This document shows positions 9,378 to 17,986 of a DNA stretch of 64,000 nucleotides, one piece after another. Origin of the DNA: DATFVA01 sp963764235 (GTDB lineage Bacteria > Bacteroidota > Ignavibacteria > Ignavibacteriales > Ignavibacteriaceae); the NCBI GenBank assembly GCA_963764235.1, contig CAVXRO010000007.1:62001-126000 (forward strand), given 5' to 3'. The position numbers and the translations under genes were made by a program. Positions within the stretch are counted from its first letter, which is position 1; each line of letters begins with the position of its first letter. The notes under the pieces were generated by a model. It did not search any database and was not told the origin of the DNA. It saw only the letters and a list, made by a program, of their open reading frames with translations.

Positions 9378-10331
9378 ATGAAAAAGCTGTTATTCCTCAT
9401 GCTTATATCAGGGTTATCATCAATATTTTCCCAATCAGGTAAAGTATTTCAATTAAACGAAAAACCTCAAAAAGTTTTTGACGGAGGATTTTTTACTGAA
9501 GGACCGGCCGTCGGCAAAAACGGATGTGTTTACTTCAGCGATCAGACCTTCACGAGTGAAACCGATATGGAAGCAGGGATCATCTGGAAGTTTGATCCCC
9601 TCAGAGATACTACCATAGTGTTCCGTTCACCAAGTGGAATGTCTAACGGCATCAGTTTTGACCGGCTGGGTAGTATGATCGTATGCGAAGGGGCTGATTT
9701 CGGGGGACGGATGGTCGTGAGGACAGATATGAAAACCGGCAAAAGCAAAATTATTGCGGGATTATACCACGGCAAACCTTTTAATTCACCCAATGACCTG
9801 ACGATAGACAGTCACGGCATAGTATACTTTACAGACCCGCGGTATACCGGTTACGAAAATGTGGATCAGCCTGTAATGGGTGTTTATAGAATTGATGGCG
9901 ATAATAATATTCAACTTGTTATCAAAAATATCCCTATGCCAAACGGAATAGCACTTTCGCCCGATGAAAAAATACTTTATGTGGGATGCAATTATGAAGG
10001 AGATGAAAACCGTAAGCCTGTTGCGGCAGTCTATTGCTATAACATTTCCGGTAATGACAGCGTCACTTTTAATCAGGAGCTGATCAGGTTTAAAGATGAT
10101 GCTGGTCTCGATGGAATAAAAACGGACAGCCGCGGAAATCTTTTCATAGCAGTGAGAGATGAAGAAAATCCGCAGATACAAGTATACAACCCCGAAGGTA
10201 ACCTCATTGATTCTCTCGGTCTGCCTGAAGTTCCCTCTAACCTGACCTTTACACCGTCCGGCAGCGAGCTATATATTACTGCAGGCAGCAGTTTATACCA
10301 TATCCCCCTCAACGACGACTACCTTAAATAA
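9378..10331 (+). CDS. Secreted SMP-30/gluconolactonase-like beta-propeller
   Basis: A 317-residue protein with a cleavable signal peptide (MKKLLFLMLISGLSSIFSQ) and a six-bladed SMP-30/gluconolactonase/strictosidine-synthase propeller. Metal-site and blade motifs include FFTEGPAVGKNG (the Glu ligand), SPNDLTIDSHG, MPNGIALSPDEK and GLDGIKTDSRGNLFIA. Members hydrolyse sugar lactones in the periplasm or outside the cell. I use ATG 9378; a GTG at 9372 is in frame six bases earlier. It closes the sugar-related region and is followed by a long gene-free stretch. Confidence 0.87.
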   Translation: MKKLLFLMLISGLSSIFSQSGKVFQLNEKPQKVFDGGFFTEGPAVGKNGCVYFSDQTFTSETDMEAGIIWKFDPLRDTTIVFRSPSGMSNGISFDRLGSMIVCEGADFGGRMVVRTDMKTGKSKIIAGLYHGKPFNSPNDLTIDSHGIVYFTDPRYTGYENVDQPVMGVYRIDGDNNIQLVIKNIPMPNGIALSPDEKILYVGCNYEGDENRKPVAAVYCYNISGNDSVTFNQELIRFKDDAGLDGIKTDSRGNLFIAVRDEENPQIQVYNPEGNLIDSLGLPEVPSNLTFTPSGSELYITAGSSLYHIPLNDDYLK

Positions 10332-11002
10332 ACATATCATATCAAATGCTTCCCGGTGACTCGGCCTCCCTTTAATCCCTACCAGTACCTTAACCCTTAC
10401 TTTTTTATATCATTCGTAAGTCTCAAATTGTATCACCCCCGCATGCCTTTCCCCGTACTTCCGTGTTCATTCAAACCTATTTCATTATTACTTTTCCCAT
10501 TCATAACTTTATTCTAACTGTGCTACAGCTGCATTTCACTACGCTGCATCTGGATTTCCAATTCTCCATCTAAATTTCACATACGCTCCACATACGCTCA
10601 ATCATCTTTTTTAAGAATTCTCTTCTGACCCGCGAGATTTGAATGACAATTCACATTTAGGATCACAGGGCATTTTGAAAGTCTGCCATTTTGTCAGTAT
10701 GTTTAAAAATTCAACAAAATAAAAGATGCGTTTTCAGCTCATTTTCGCATTCTCAATTTGAGACCAACAGGCGTATAAAAGGCGCATTCCAGGCTGATTC
10801 ATACCGCCTATAAGAGAGTCTGAAAAATGTGTGACATTTTGTCAGTACTTTTGAAAAAGACTACCAGCAACAAATGGGATACATCATTCAATAAGCCTTT
10901 GAATTTGCCCCTTCTTTTATGTTTTTTTGATATGATTTAAGACTATCGGAGATTAGTCCTAAAGTCCATTTCGTTAATTATTACTGAATTTAAGGGAAAT
11001 AA
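10332..11002 (+). other. 671-bp gene-free region with repeated palindromic element
   Basis: No convincing gene or stable RNA is visible. The left half is pyrimidine-rich and holds a perfect tandem duplication of an 11-mer (CACATACGCTC at 10578-10588 and 10589-10599). The right half holds two copies of CATTTTGTCAGTA inside TGNCATTTTGTCA (10684-10696 and 10832-10844); the second is a perfect inverted repeat, TGACA-TTT-TGTCA. The region separates the sugar genes from the Hmc-like operon and probably contains that operon's promoter and an operator. No clear -35/-10 pair could be fixed. Confidence 0.5.
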
Positions 11003-12466
11003 ATGAGGACTAACAAGATAACTGAAGAGGAGCGGATTAAGGCTTTTAAATGGGTTAAAAAACCGGAAGTAATTGAAAAACAAAACCTCAGCGTCCGTTA
11101 TCATGTAGAAGACTTTAATACATCAGACCTTCCCCGCAGGTTTCTTGAAGCATTTGCTGCAATACTGAAACACTCTAATTACAGAATGGCCCTCGATCAT
11201 TTTACGAGAATGAGCGCCAGGTGTGCGAACTGCACTGTTGCCTGCCAGGTGTTTCAGGCTACCGGCGATATCGAAGATATTCCGTGTAAACGTTCAGAAC
11301 TTCTTCTTGATATATACAAGCGGCACTTTACCCTCGGCGGATATGTGAAGGGACGTCTCTCAGGTAAAGGTTACATTACTGTAGAAACAATTCAGAAGAT
11401 GGCAGACAGTTATTATAACTGTACCGCCTGCCGCAGATGCGCGCTTGATTGTCCCGCAGGAATCGATCACGGATTAATTACGCATCTGGGCAGATATATC
11501 CTGAGTGAGCTTGGAATAGCCCCCCGCGCCCTTATTGTAAGTACGAGGGAGCAGCTTCAAGGTCCTACTAAAAATACTTCAGCTATCCCACTACCCGCAC
11601 TTCAGGATACCCTTGAATTCCTTGAAGATGATATGTTTGAGGAGAAATCAGTTCATATAAAATTTCCAATGGATGTTCCCAATGCCGACTATGTTTTCTT
11701 TCCTGCAGTGAGCGATTTCCTTATGGAGGCGGAAACCTTGATGGGCATTGCTGCAGTGTTTACGGCTACGGGCGGAAACTGGACGATTGGCACAGGCTAT
11801 TACGATGGAATAAATTACGGATTGTTCTATAGCGACAGGATTCTGGAAAGAGTTGTGAAGCAGGTCGATGGGGAAACGAGAAGACTTGAGGGTAAAAATA
11901 TCCTGATTGGTGAGTGCGGGCATGCCTCACGTTCTGCAAAATATTTCATTCCTGTTTACTGCGGAGGAGAGAACTCTCTGCCTGTATTAAACATTATGGA
12001 ATACACCTATAAAGCATGGAAAGAGGGGAAACTGAAGTTTAATCCTGATGTTATAACTGAAAAGGTATCATATCACGATCCCTGCAATCTTGCCAGGCAG
12101 AGGTGGATAGTTAATCAGCCGAGAGAAATCCTGAAAGCCTTCTGTAAAAATTATATTGAAATGACTCCCTCAGGTGAGGATAATATCTGCTGTGGAGGCG
12201 GGGGAGGAACAGTCTCTATTGATGAGATAAGACCATACAGAACAACGGTCGGCGGCAAGCTGAAAGCAGACCAGATCCGTAAAGCAGGTTGTGACATCCT
12301 GGTTGCTCCTTGTGCAAATTGTAAAAAGCAGCTCAGGGAAATGGTGGAGGATCAGGGGATTGACTGCCAGGTTGTGGGTCTGCACGATCTTATTTATAAA
12401 GCAATCATCTTTGATGATTCATTGATAGTCAAAGAAAAAGATTCCTCGAAAGAAGAGGTTAATTAG
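11003..12466 (+). CDS. HdrD/HmcF-like iron-sulfur protein with CCG domains
   Basis: A 487-residue cytoplasmic Fe-S protein of the HdrD/DsrK/HmcF/TmcB group. Two N-terminal 4Fe-4S motifs are seen, CANCTVACQ with a later Cys (about residues 75-98) and CTACRRCALDCPAGID (about 142-157). Two C-terminal cysteine-rich CCG-type modules follow: HDPCNLARQ with CCGGGGG, and APCANCKKQ. The CCG modules bind the special 4Fe-4S centre that handles thiol/disulfide chemistry in HdrD. The next genes are a NarI-like membrane protein, a ferredoxin and an NrfD-cytochrome, which resembles the Hmc complex. The partner (perhaps DsrC-like) is inferred. Confidence 0.85.
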   Translation: MRTNKITEEERIKAFKWVKKPEVIEKQNLSVRYHVEDFNTSDLPRRFLEAFAAILKHSNYRMALDHFTRMSARCANCTVACQVFQATGDIEDIPCKRSELLLDIYKRHFTLGGYVKGRLSGKGYITVETIQKMADSYYNCTACRRCALDCPAGIDHGLITHLGRYILSELGIAPRALIVSTREQLQGPTKNTSAIPLPALQDTLEFLEDDMFEEKSVHIKFPMDVPNADYVFFPAVSDFLMEAETLMGIAAVFTATGGNWTIGTGYYDGINYGLFYSDRILERVVKQVDGETRRLEGKNILIGECGHASRSAKYFIPVYCGGENSLPVLNIMEYTYKAWKEGKLKFNPDVITEKVSYHDPCNLARQRWIVNQPREILKAFCKNYIEMTPSGEDNICCGGGGGTVSIDEIRPYRTTVGGKLKADQIRKAGCDILVAPCANCKKQLREMVEDQGIDCQVVGLHDLIYKAIIFDDSLIVKEKDSSKEEVN

Positions 12467-13171
12467 ATGGATGCTCTACTTGAATTTGCGAAAGGACCTC
12501 TTTTCCGGTTGAGCTTTGCTTTGCTGGTACTGGGGTTAATAAGAATATTTTTTCTTGATATTCGAGGTGCTTATAAAGCCTATAAAAATACAGATGATAA
12601 AAAGATGCCCTGGAAGCTGATTGTCAGCCGCACCTGGGAATGGTTCTTTCCTCTTAAACGGCTGAGGGGAAACTTCAGAGTTTATTCTGTGTTCTCCATC
12701 CTTTTTCATATAGGATTAATTTTGGTTCCCATTTTTCTCTTTGCTCATATTCAGCTTTGGGACAGCGCTTTAGGGATTTCATGGATTGCACTTTCTCATG
12801 GCTGGGCATTCTGGCTTACGATTACGACAATAATTTTCGGAGCGGCCTTATCTATATGCCGGATGAGCAGTAAAACTACCAGGGCATTGAGCAGGGGACA
12901 GGATTATCTCTGGCTCATCCTGCTGCTTATTCCATTTATAACCGGTTTTGTATGTGCGAACCTTAATGTTACTCCTTCCTATTACAGGTTTTATATGCTG
13001 GTACATATTTTATCCGGAGAATTGATATTCGTATTGATACCTTTTTCCAAAATTGCACATTGTGTTCTTACTCCTTTATCTCAAGTTATCTGTGCTCTGG
13101 CCTGGAAATTTCCGCCGGAGACAGATGACAAGATCAGTACAACATTAAACAAAAAAGGAGCGCCCGTTTGA
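12467..13171 (+). CDS. NarI/HmcE-like membrane cytochrome b subunit
   Basis: A 234-residue integral membrane protein with about five hydrophobic segments, starting at the base after the HdrD-like stop. It matches the short NarI-like di-haem b subunits of Hmc, Tmc and DsrM. Candidate haem-ligand histidines lie in YSVFSILFHIGLILVP, ISWIALSHGWAF, FYMLVHILSGELIF and PFSKIAHCVLTPL. The expected role is to pass electrons between menaquinone and the HdrD-like partner. The next gene overlaps its stop by 4 bp. Confidence 0.8.
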   Translation: MDALLEFAKGPLFRLSFALLVLGLIRIFFLDIRGAYKAYKNTDDKKMPWKLIVSRTWEWFFPLKRLRGNFRVYSVFSILFHIGLILVPIFLFAHIQLWDSALGISWIALSHGWAFWLTITTIIFGAALSICRMSSKTTRALSRGQDYLWLILLLIPFITGFVCANLNVTPSYYRFYMLVHILSGELIFVLIPFSKIAHCVLTPLSQVICALAWKFPPETDDKISTTLNKKGAPV

Positions 13172-13935
13172 GTAAAGCTATATTAACAGATATTACAAAG
13201 TGCATCGGCTGCCTCGAATGCGTTGCTGCCTGTAAGAAAACTCATAACCTTGAAGATGACGTCCCGAGAGTGTGGCAGAAGAATGACGGACTCTCAGCCG
13301 AGAACTGGACTTCCATTATAAGGAAACCAGGCGAGCATTATATCAGGAAGCAGTGCCGTCATTGCCTGGAACCCTCCTGCGCTTCAGTCTGCCCGGTAGG
13401 AGCACTTCATAAAACTGAAATCGGCGCTGTAATTTATGACGCCGACAAGTGCCTTGGATGCCGGTATTGCATGATGGCCTGTCCTTACGGAATTCCACGT
13501 TATGAATGGGATAAGTCAGTTCCGTACGTAGAAAAATGTATCATGTGCTATGACAGGATACTAGAAGGAAAACAGCCGGCGTGTACTGAAGCCTGTCCCC
13601 AGCAGGCCACAATATTCGGTGAAAGAAAGGAACTTTTAAATATTGCTCATAAAAGAATTAAGGATGACCCCGGCCGGTACATCAATAAGGTGTGGGGCGA
13701 GCATGAAGTCGGAGGAACTTCAGTTCTATATTTATCCGATATAAACCTTGATTTTCTTTCATATCCCGTAAATCTCGGCGACAAGCCTCTGCCCGAAAAA
13801 ACAGCTACCGCGATGGAATCTGTCCCGTTTGCGTTTGTCGGAATGGGGGGCGCCATGCTTGGACTTAACTGGATCATCCGGCGCCGGATGAAGCTTAGTA
13901 AAGAAAGTAACGAAAAGGAATCTCCTGATGAATAG
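13168..13935 (+). CDS. Four-cluster ferredoxin subunit (HmcB/DsrO-like)
   Basis: A 255-residue polyferredoxin. The TTG start at 13168 overlaps the preceding TGA and has AAAGGAG seven bases upstream. Four cysteine sets are visible: CIGCLECVAACKKTHN, CRHCLEPSCASVCPVG, CLGCRYCMMACPYG and CIMCYDRILEGKQPACTEACP. Together they give the four 4Fe-4S clusters typical of HmcB, DsrO and NrfC. Near the C terminus a hydrophobic stretch (FAFVGMGGAMLGLNWIIRR) may anchor it. Unlike DsrO in this window, it has no Tat signal, so its side of the membrane is unclear. It overlaps the NrfD gene by 8 bp. Confidence 0.85.
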   Translation: MSKAILTDITKCIGCLECVAACKKTHNLEDDVPRVWQKNDGLSAENWTSIIRKPGEHYIRKQCRHCLEPSCASVCPVGALHKTEIGAVIYDADKCLGCRYCMMACPYGIPRYEWDKSVPYVEKCIMCYDRILEGKQPACTEACPQQATIFGERKELLNIAHKRIKDDPGRYINKVWGEHEVGGTSVLYLSDINLDFLSYPVNLGDKPLPEKTATAMESVPFAFVGMGGAMLGLNWIIRRRMKLSKESNEKESPDE

Positions 13936-15565
13936 AGTAAGGAATGCGAAACTTATCTTATGGATAATTACCGGTTTTGCTGCTGCAGTTGTCCTTAACC
14001 GCTTCATTTTCGGATTAGGAGTAACAACTAATTTAAATGATGCTACCCCTTGGGGACTATGGATAGGGTTCGATGTTATGGGAGGCGTAGCCCTGGCAGC
14101 AGGCGGCTTTGTGCTGACAGCTATCTTCTATATAATGAGGAGAGAGGAATTTCATCCGCTGGTAAGGCCCGCTGTACTTACAGCATTCCTCGGCTACCTT
14201 GCTGTGATTATAAGCCTGCTTGTGGATCTTGGGCTGCCGTGGAACATCTGGCATATGATTATTTACTGGAATCCTCACTCACCGTTATTTGAAGTGGGCT
14301 GGTGCGTTATGCTTTATACGGGAGTACTGCTGCTCGAATTCAGTCCTGTTCCATTAGAGAAGTTCAGCCGGTATGCAAAGATCAGAAACTTCCTGATGAG
14401 GTTCCGTTTTGTATTTGTTCTGCTGGGAATAATGCTTTCCACCCTGCACCAGTCTTCATTGGGCAGTTTATTCCTGATTATGCCTTTCAAGCTTTTCCCG
14501 CTGTGGTATTCGAATATTCTGCCGGTTCAATTCTTTATCTCGGCAGTTGCGCTTGGTTTAATGATGGTATCATTCGAAAGTCTTGTTTCTCACTGGTTGT
14601 ATAAACGCAAACCTGAATCGGACCTGGTGTCTAAGCTTTGTAAAATCGCGGTTTGGGTCCTTTCGATATATTTTATTGTGAAGATTTCAGATTTAATAGC
14701 GCAGGGTAAGTTTGGTTTAATCTTTAACGGAAGCTGGCAGAGCAATCTTTTTATTACAGAGCTTCTGATATCGACTATAATTCCTGCCGTACTCTTTTCG
14801 GTACCCAAATTACGTAAAATGGTGCCCGTGCAATGGATCGGTTCGTTTATGGTTGTCTTTGGTATGATGATGAACCGTATCGATGTAGGAGGACTCGTAA
14901 TGCTTGGTACAACGGGGGATTCATATACTCCTTTAATAACTGAAATAGTCACTAGTCTGGGAATCATATCCATTGCGTCATTAGTATTCTTATTTGCAAT
15001 TGAGAATTTCAATATCTGGGATCTGCAGCCTAAGGATCCCGATTCATTACCGCACAAGCTTCCGGAGTTTGATTATACTTCAAGAACATGGCTTGGGACT
15101 CCCGATGTTACTAATTTAACCAAACACTCACTTGCCTTTATTGTCAGCTTTGCAATCGGTTTGGCTTTGACGCCGGGAAACCATATTCACAGTGAAGGAA
15201 TAACGGATGTGAAAGTCTTTCGCGCATCAGGTCTGGATACCCTGTACGTAAACGGAAACAGAGACGACCAGTTTGTAAAATTCCCCCATCAGGCTCACAT
15301 TGGGCGTATAGGAAAAGAGAACTGCTCAACCTGTCATCATTTAAATCTTCCCGGTGAAAAGCTGAGCGAGTGCTGGGAATGTCATACCGGAATGTATACG
15401 CAGGTAGACTTCTTTCAGCATGACTGGCATTCGTCTGTTTACGGGGCAAATCTAAAATGCATCGACTGTCACAGGGAAGGTCAGAACCGGAGCGTGAATT
15501 CAGCTAAAAAATGCACAGATTGTCACAAATCATACAAGTTTGAATCTCGGATTAATAAAAGTTAA
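13928..15565 (+). CDS. NrfD/HmcC-like membrane protein fused to a multihaem cytochrome c domain
   Basis: A 545-residue chain. Residues 1 to about 400 form a polytopic NrfD/HybB domain with roughly ten membrane segments (WGLWIGFDVMGG is the family quinone-site region). A last hydrophobic segment (LAFIVSFAIGLALTPG) is followed by a periplasmic domain with FPHQAHIG and haem c motifs CSTCH, CWECH, CIDCH and CTDCH. This joins HmcC- and HmcA-like functions in one polypeptide. The frame ends at TAA 15563-15565 while two more haem motifs continue in the next frame, so the true protein probably extends to 15800 through a one-base frameshift in the AAAA run near 15557-15562. Confidence 0.82.
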   Translation: MNRVRNAKLILWIITGFAAAVVLNRFIFGLGVTTNLNDATPWGLWIGFDVMGGVALAAGGFVLTAIFYIMRREEFHPLVRPAVLTAFLGYLAVIISLLVDLGLPWNIWHMIIYWNPHSPLFEVGWCVMLYTGVLLLEFSPVPLEKFSRYAKIRNFLMRFRFVFVLLGIMLSTLHQSSLGSLFLIMPFKLFPLWYSNILPVQFFISAVALGLMMVSFESLVSHWLYKRKPESDLVSKLCKIAVWVLSIYFIVKISDLIAQGKFGLIFNGSWQSNLFITELLISTIIPAVLFSVPKLRKMVPVQWIGSFMVVFGMMMNRIDVGGLVMLGTTGDSYTPLITEIVTSLGIISIASLVFLFAIENFNIWDLQPKDPDSLPHKLPEFDYTSRTWLGTPDVTNLTKHSLAFIVSFAIGLALTPGNHIHSEGITDVKVFRASGLDTLYVNGNRDDQFVKFPHQAHIGRIGKENCSTCHHLNLPGEKLSECWECHTGMYTQVDFFQHDWHSSVYGANLKCIDCHREGQNRSVNSAKKCTDCHKSYKFESRINKS

Positions 15566-15800
15566 CAGAACTTATGATATACGCTCCTACACCGATGCCC
15601 TGCATAATTTATGCGTGTCATGCCATATGAAGAAATCGAAGGAAGACAAGACTAAATCAGAGTTAGCCAGGTGCTCAACCTGTCATAAAACAGAACTTCC
15701 GGAGAATTTGACTGCAGGAATCAACTGGAAAATTAACGTTCCCCATTTTAATAGTGTAATTCTTCCTGATGTTAAAGAAGTTGTACTCGAAACGAAATAA
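15540..15800 (+). CDS. C-terminal part of the NrfD-cytochrome fusion (out of frame)
   Basis: This frame has haem motifs CVSCH and CSTCH but no signal peptide, membrane segment or ribosome site; its only early start is TTG inside the upstream gene. Removing one A near 15560 lets the upstream chain read straight on through INKVNRTYDIRSYTDALHN, giving a six-haem domain. I therefore take it as the tail of the preceding protein, not a separate gene. The shift may be a sequencing error in a homopolymer, a real mutation, or less likely programmed frameshifting. Confidence 0.7.
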   Translation: MNLGLIKVNRTYDIRSYTDALHNLCVSCHMKKSKEDKTKSELARCSTCHKTELPENLTAGINWKINVPHFNSVILPDVKEVVLETK

Positions 15801-15803
15801 TAT

Positions 15804-16190
15804 ATGCCGGTGAAGAAAATATTAATAGTTGATGACGAACCAGATGTTGTAGCTTATTTAACCGTTGTTTTGGCAGCAAATGGATATAAACCCTATTCTG
15901 CAGCTAATGTAAATACTGCAGAGCAGATCCTGAAAAAAATTCATCCTGATCTTATTTGCCTGGATATTGTTATGCCTAAGGAAACAGGAATATCTTTTTA
16001 CATTAAGCTTCAGCAGGAAAAAGAACTGAAAGGTATCCCTGTTATGATTATCAGTGGAATAGTTGAATCTGATAAATTCAATTTCAGATCATATGTTAAG
16101 GATGAGTCGATTCCTTCTCCGGCGTGTTATATGGAGAAACCGATCGATATTAAAAATTTTATCTGGAATATTGAACGATTAACAGGTTAA
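15804..16190 (+). CDS. Single-domain response regulator
   Basis: A 128-residue CheY-like receiver with no output domain. The acidic pocket is in ILIVDDEPD, the phosphoacceptor Asp in LICLDIVMPKETG (about residue 52) and the conserved Lys in MEKPID near the end. It lies four bases before the histidine kinase gene and directly after the Hmc-like operon, so it may relay a signal that tunes that complex. Its receiver resembles the ones at 17323 and 20607. Confidence 0.9.
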   Translation: MPVKKILIVDDEPDVVAYLTVVLAANGYKPYSAANVNTAEQILKKIHPDLICLDIVMPKETGISFYIKLQQEKELKGIPVMIISGIVESDKFNFRSYVKDESIPSPACYMEKPIDIKNFIWNIERLTG

Positions 16191-16193
16191 ACA

Positions 16194-17303
16194 ATGACCG
16201 GAACTTTAGATAAGAATAATTTATGGAAGAAGGAGTATCAAACACTCTTTGACAGGGTACCTTGTTACCTTACCGTAATAGGCAAAGATTTCAGAATCGT
16301 ACGGGCGAATGATTCATTTCGTGAAAACTTCGGGGATGCGCTGAATGAACACTGCTTTGAAATATATAAGAGAAGGAAAACGAAGTGTCTTAATTGTCCG
16401 GCTGTGAAGACCTTTAGGGATGGGAAGGTACATCGTTCTCACCAGCAGGGGATAGGGGTCCATGGACAAAAAATCTATTACGTTGTTACTACCTCAGCCT
16501 TAATAAAAGATGCTAAAAATATTGATTATGTAATAGAGATTTCCAATGATGTTACCGGTATGAAAAAGCTGGAAGAAAAAGTAATAGAATCAAAGAGGCT
16601 GGGAGCTGTGGGACAGACAGTTGCAGGACTGGCTCATAGCATAAAGAATATTTTAATGGGACTGGAAGGTGGAAAATATATTGTAAGTCTTGGTTTGAAA
16701 AAAAATGATCAGCAGATGATAAACCAGGGCTGGGAAATGCTGGAAAGAAATTTTGATAAAACCACTTCTCTGGTTAAGGACTTTTTAAGCTTTTCAAAGG
16801 GAAGGGTTCCTGACCTGGAAATAGTCGACCCAGCCGATCTTATTATGGAAATTGTTGACTTGTATAAAGATGTAGCTGCTCAGTCGGGTATAGAACTTAA
16901 ACCTATTATTGAGGGCAGTATTAAACCAGTTCCATTTGATAAGGCAGGTATACATACCTGTCTGACCAACCTTGTTTCAAATGCAATAGATGCATGCCTG
17001 ATGTCGGAACAGAAGGGTACAGAGGTTTCAATCAGGGTATCGGAAAAAAGGAATAAGATTATTTTTGAAGTTCAGGATAATGGCAGCGGAATTGACTACG
17101 AAATAAAGAAGAAAATATTTACTACATTTTTCACGACCAAAGGAGGAGGGGGGACAGGACTCGGTTTATTAACCACCAGGAAAATTGTTGAAGAACACGG
17201 GGGGAGAATAACCGTAATATCCCAAAAAGGTAAAGGTGCAAATTTTAAGATGGAATTCCATCGTAAACGGTTAATGGCTTTATATAAAGAATCGAAGGAA
17301 TAA
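16194..17303 (+). CDS. Soluble PAS-domain histidine kinase
   Basis: A 369-residue sensor kinase without membrane segments. Residues about 10-125 form a PAS domain with a small cysteine group (CFEIYKRRKTKCLNCPA), which could be a redox or metal site. The dimerisation box has the phosphoacceptor His in VAGLAHSIKN (about residue 148). The ATPase domain has N-box NLVSNAIDACL, DNGSGID and the glycine-rich GGTGLGLLTTRKIV. All key residues are present. It sits between two receiver-only proteins, forming an RR-HK-RR set between the Hmc-like and Tmc-like gene groups. Confidence 0.9.
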   Translation: MTGTLDKNNLWKKEYQTLFDRVPCYLTVIGKDFRIVRANDSFRENFGDALNEHCFEIYKRRKTKCLNCPAVKTFRDGKVHRSHQQGIGVHGQKIYYVVTTSALIKDAKNIDYVIEISNDVTGMKKLEEKVIESKRLGAVGQTVAGLAHSIKNILMGLEGGKYIVSLGLKKNDQQMINQGWEMLERNFDKTTSLVKDFLSFSKGRVPDLEIVDPADLIMEIVDLYKDVAAQSGIELKPIIEGSIKPVPFDKAGIHTCLTNLVSNAIDACLMSEQKGTEVSIRVSEKRNKIIFEVQDNGSGIDYEIKKKIFTTFFTTKGGGGTGLGLLTTRKIVEEHGGRITVISQKGKGANFKMEFHRKRLMALYKESKE

Positions 17304-17322
17304 ATTAAAGCAGGAGAGAATC

Positions 17323-17838
17323 ATGACTGATAAACAAAAGAAAATAGTACTCGTGGTTGATGATGAAGCAGACGTTCGAAACTTCCTTCAGGCTGCACTA
17401 ATCGAAGCCGGGTTTAATGTTATGATCGCAGAAGACGGTGATATTGCTCTGCAACAAATAAAAAAACAAAAACCTGATTTAATCTCACTCGATCTTGTAA
17501 TGCCTCATAAGTCGGGGGCTAAGTTATATCACGAACTTCAAAAAGAGAAAGAATGGGCTAAAATCCCGGTAATTATTGTTACCGGGCATGCCCGTGATGA
17601 TCTCGGCAAATCAGATTTGAGAAACTTAATTATGTCCGGTCCGGGTGTATACCTGGAAAAACCTGTAAAACCTGGTAATTATATAGCGGCAGTAAAAAGT
17701 ATCTTAAATATGGAGACAAGTGAAGAGGAAAAAGAGACAGCGGAAATGGTGGAATTGCAGAATTATTTGAAAAATTTGATTGATGATGCCGATTCCGGTA
17801 CTCTTAAGAAACTGAAAGAGCTTGTTAGTAAAAAGTAA
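17323..17838 (+). CDS. Receiver protein with short C-terminal helical tail
   Basis: A 171-residue response regulator. The receiver occupies residues 1 to about 130, with VVDDEAD, the acceptor Asp in LISLDLVMPHKSG and Lys in YLEKPVK. The last 40 residues are acidic then basic and look helical (SEEEKETAEMVELQNYLK, LKKLKELVSKK), with no DNA-binding motif. A good AGGAGAG ribosome site precedes ATG 17323. It is probably phosphorylated by the kinase directly upstream. Confidence 0.9.
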   Translation: MTDKQKKIVLVVDDEADVRNFLQAALIEAGFNVMIAEDGDIALQQIKKQKPDLISLDLVMPHKSGAKLYHELQKEKEWAKIPVIIVTGHARDDLGKSDLRNLIMSGPGVYLEKPVKPGNYIAAVKSILNMETSEEEKETAEMVELQNYLKNLIDDADSGTLKKLKELVSKK

Positions 17839-17986
17839 ATGCTGATATTATTTATTGGATATTACTGCCTGACAACATTCGGGATACATTCCTGAATATC
17901 TCTTTGATTTTACATTTTTCCGTTAATACTTTTTGAAACAACAACCGGCTGCATCCGGCTAACACCTTTTAATCCGGGAGTATAAA

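Noticed and set aside
14590..15057. 155-codon minus-strand frame opposite the NrfD gene
   Set aside because: Shadow frame of a strongly coding plus strand with no protein-like features.
17877..17897. ATTCGGGA/TCCTGAAT hairpin before the NarI-like gene as a terminator
   Set aside because: Eight pairs with a wobble and only a weak T-rich tail; not strong enough to report as a feature.
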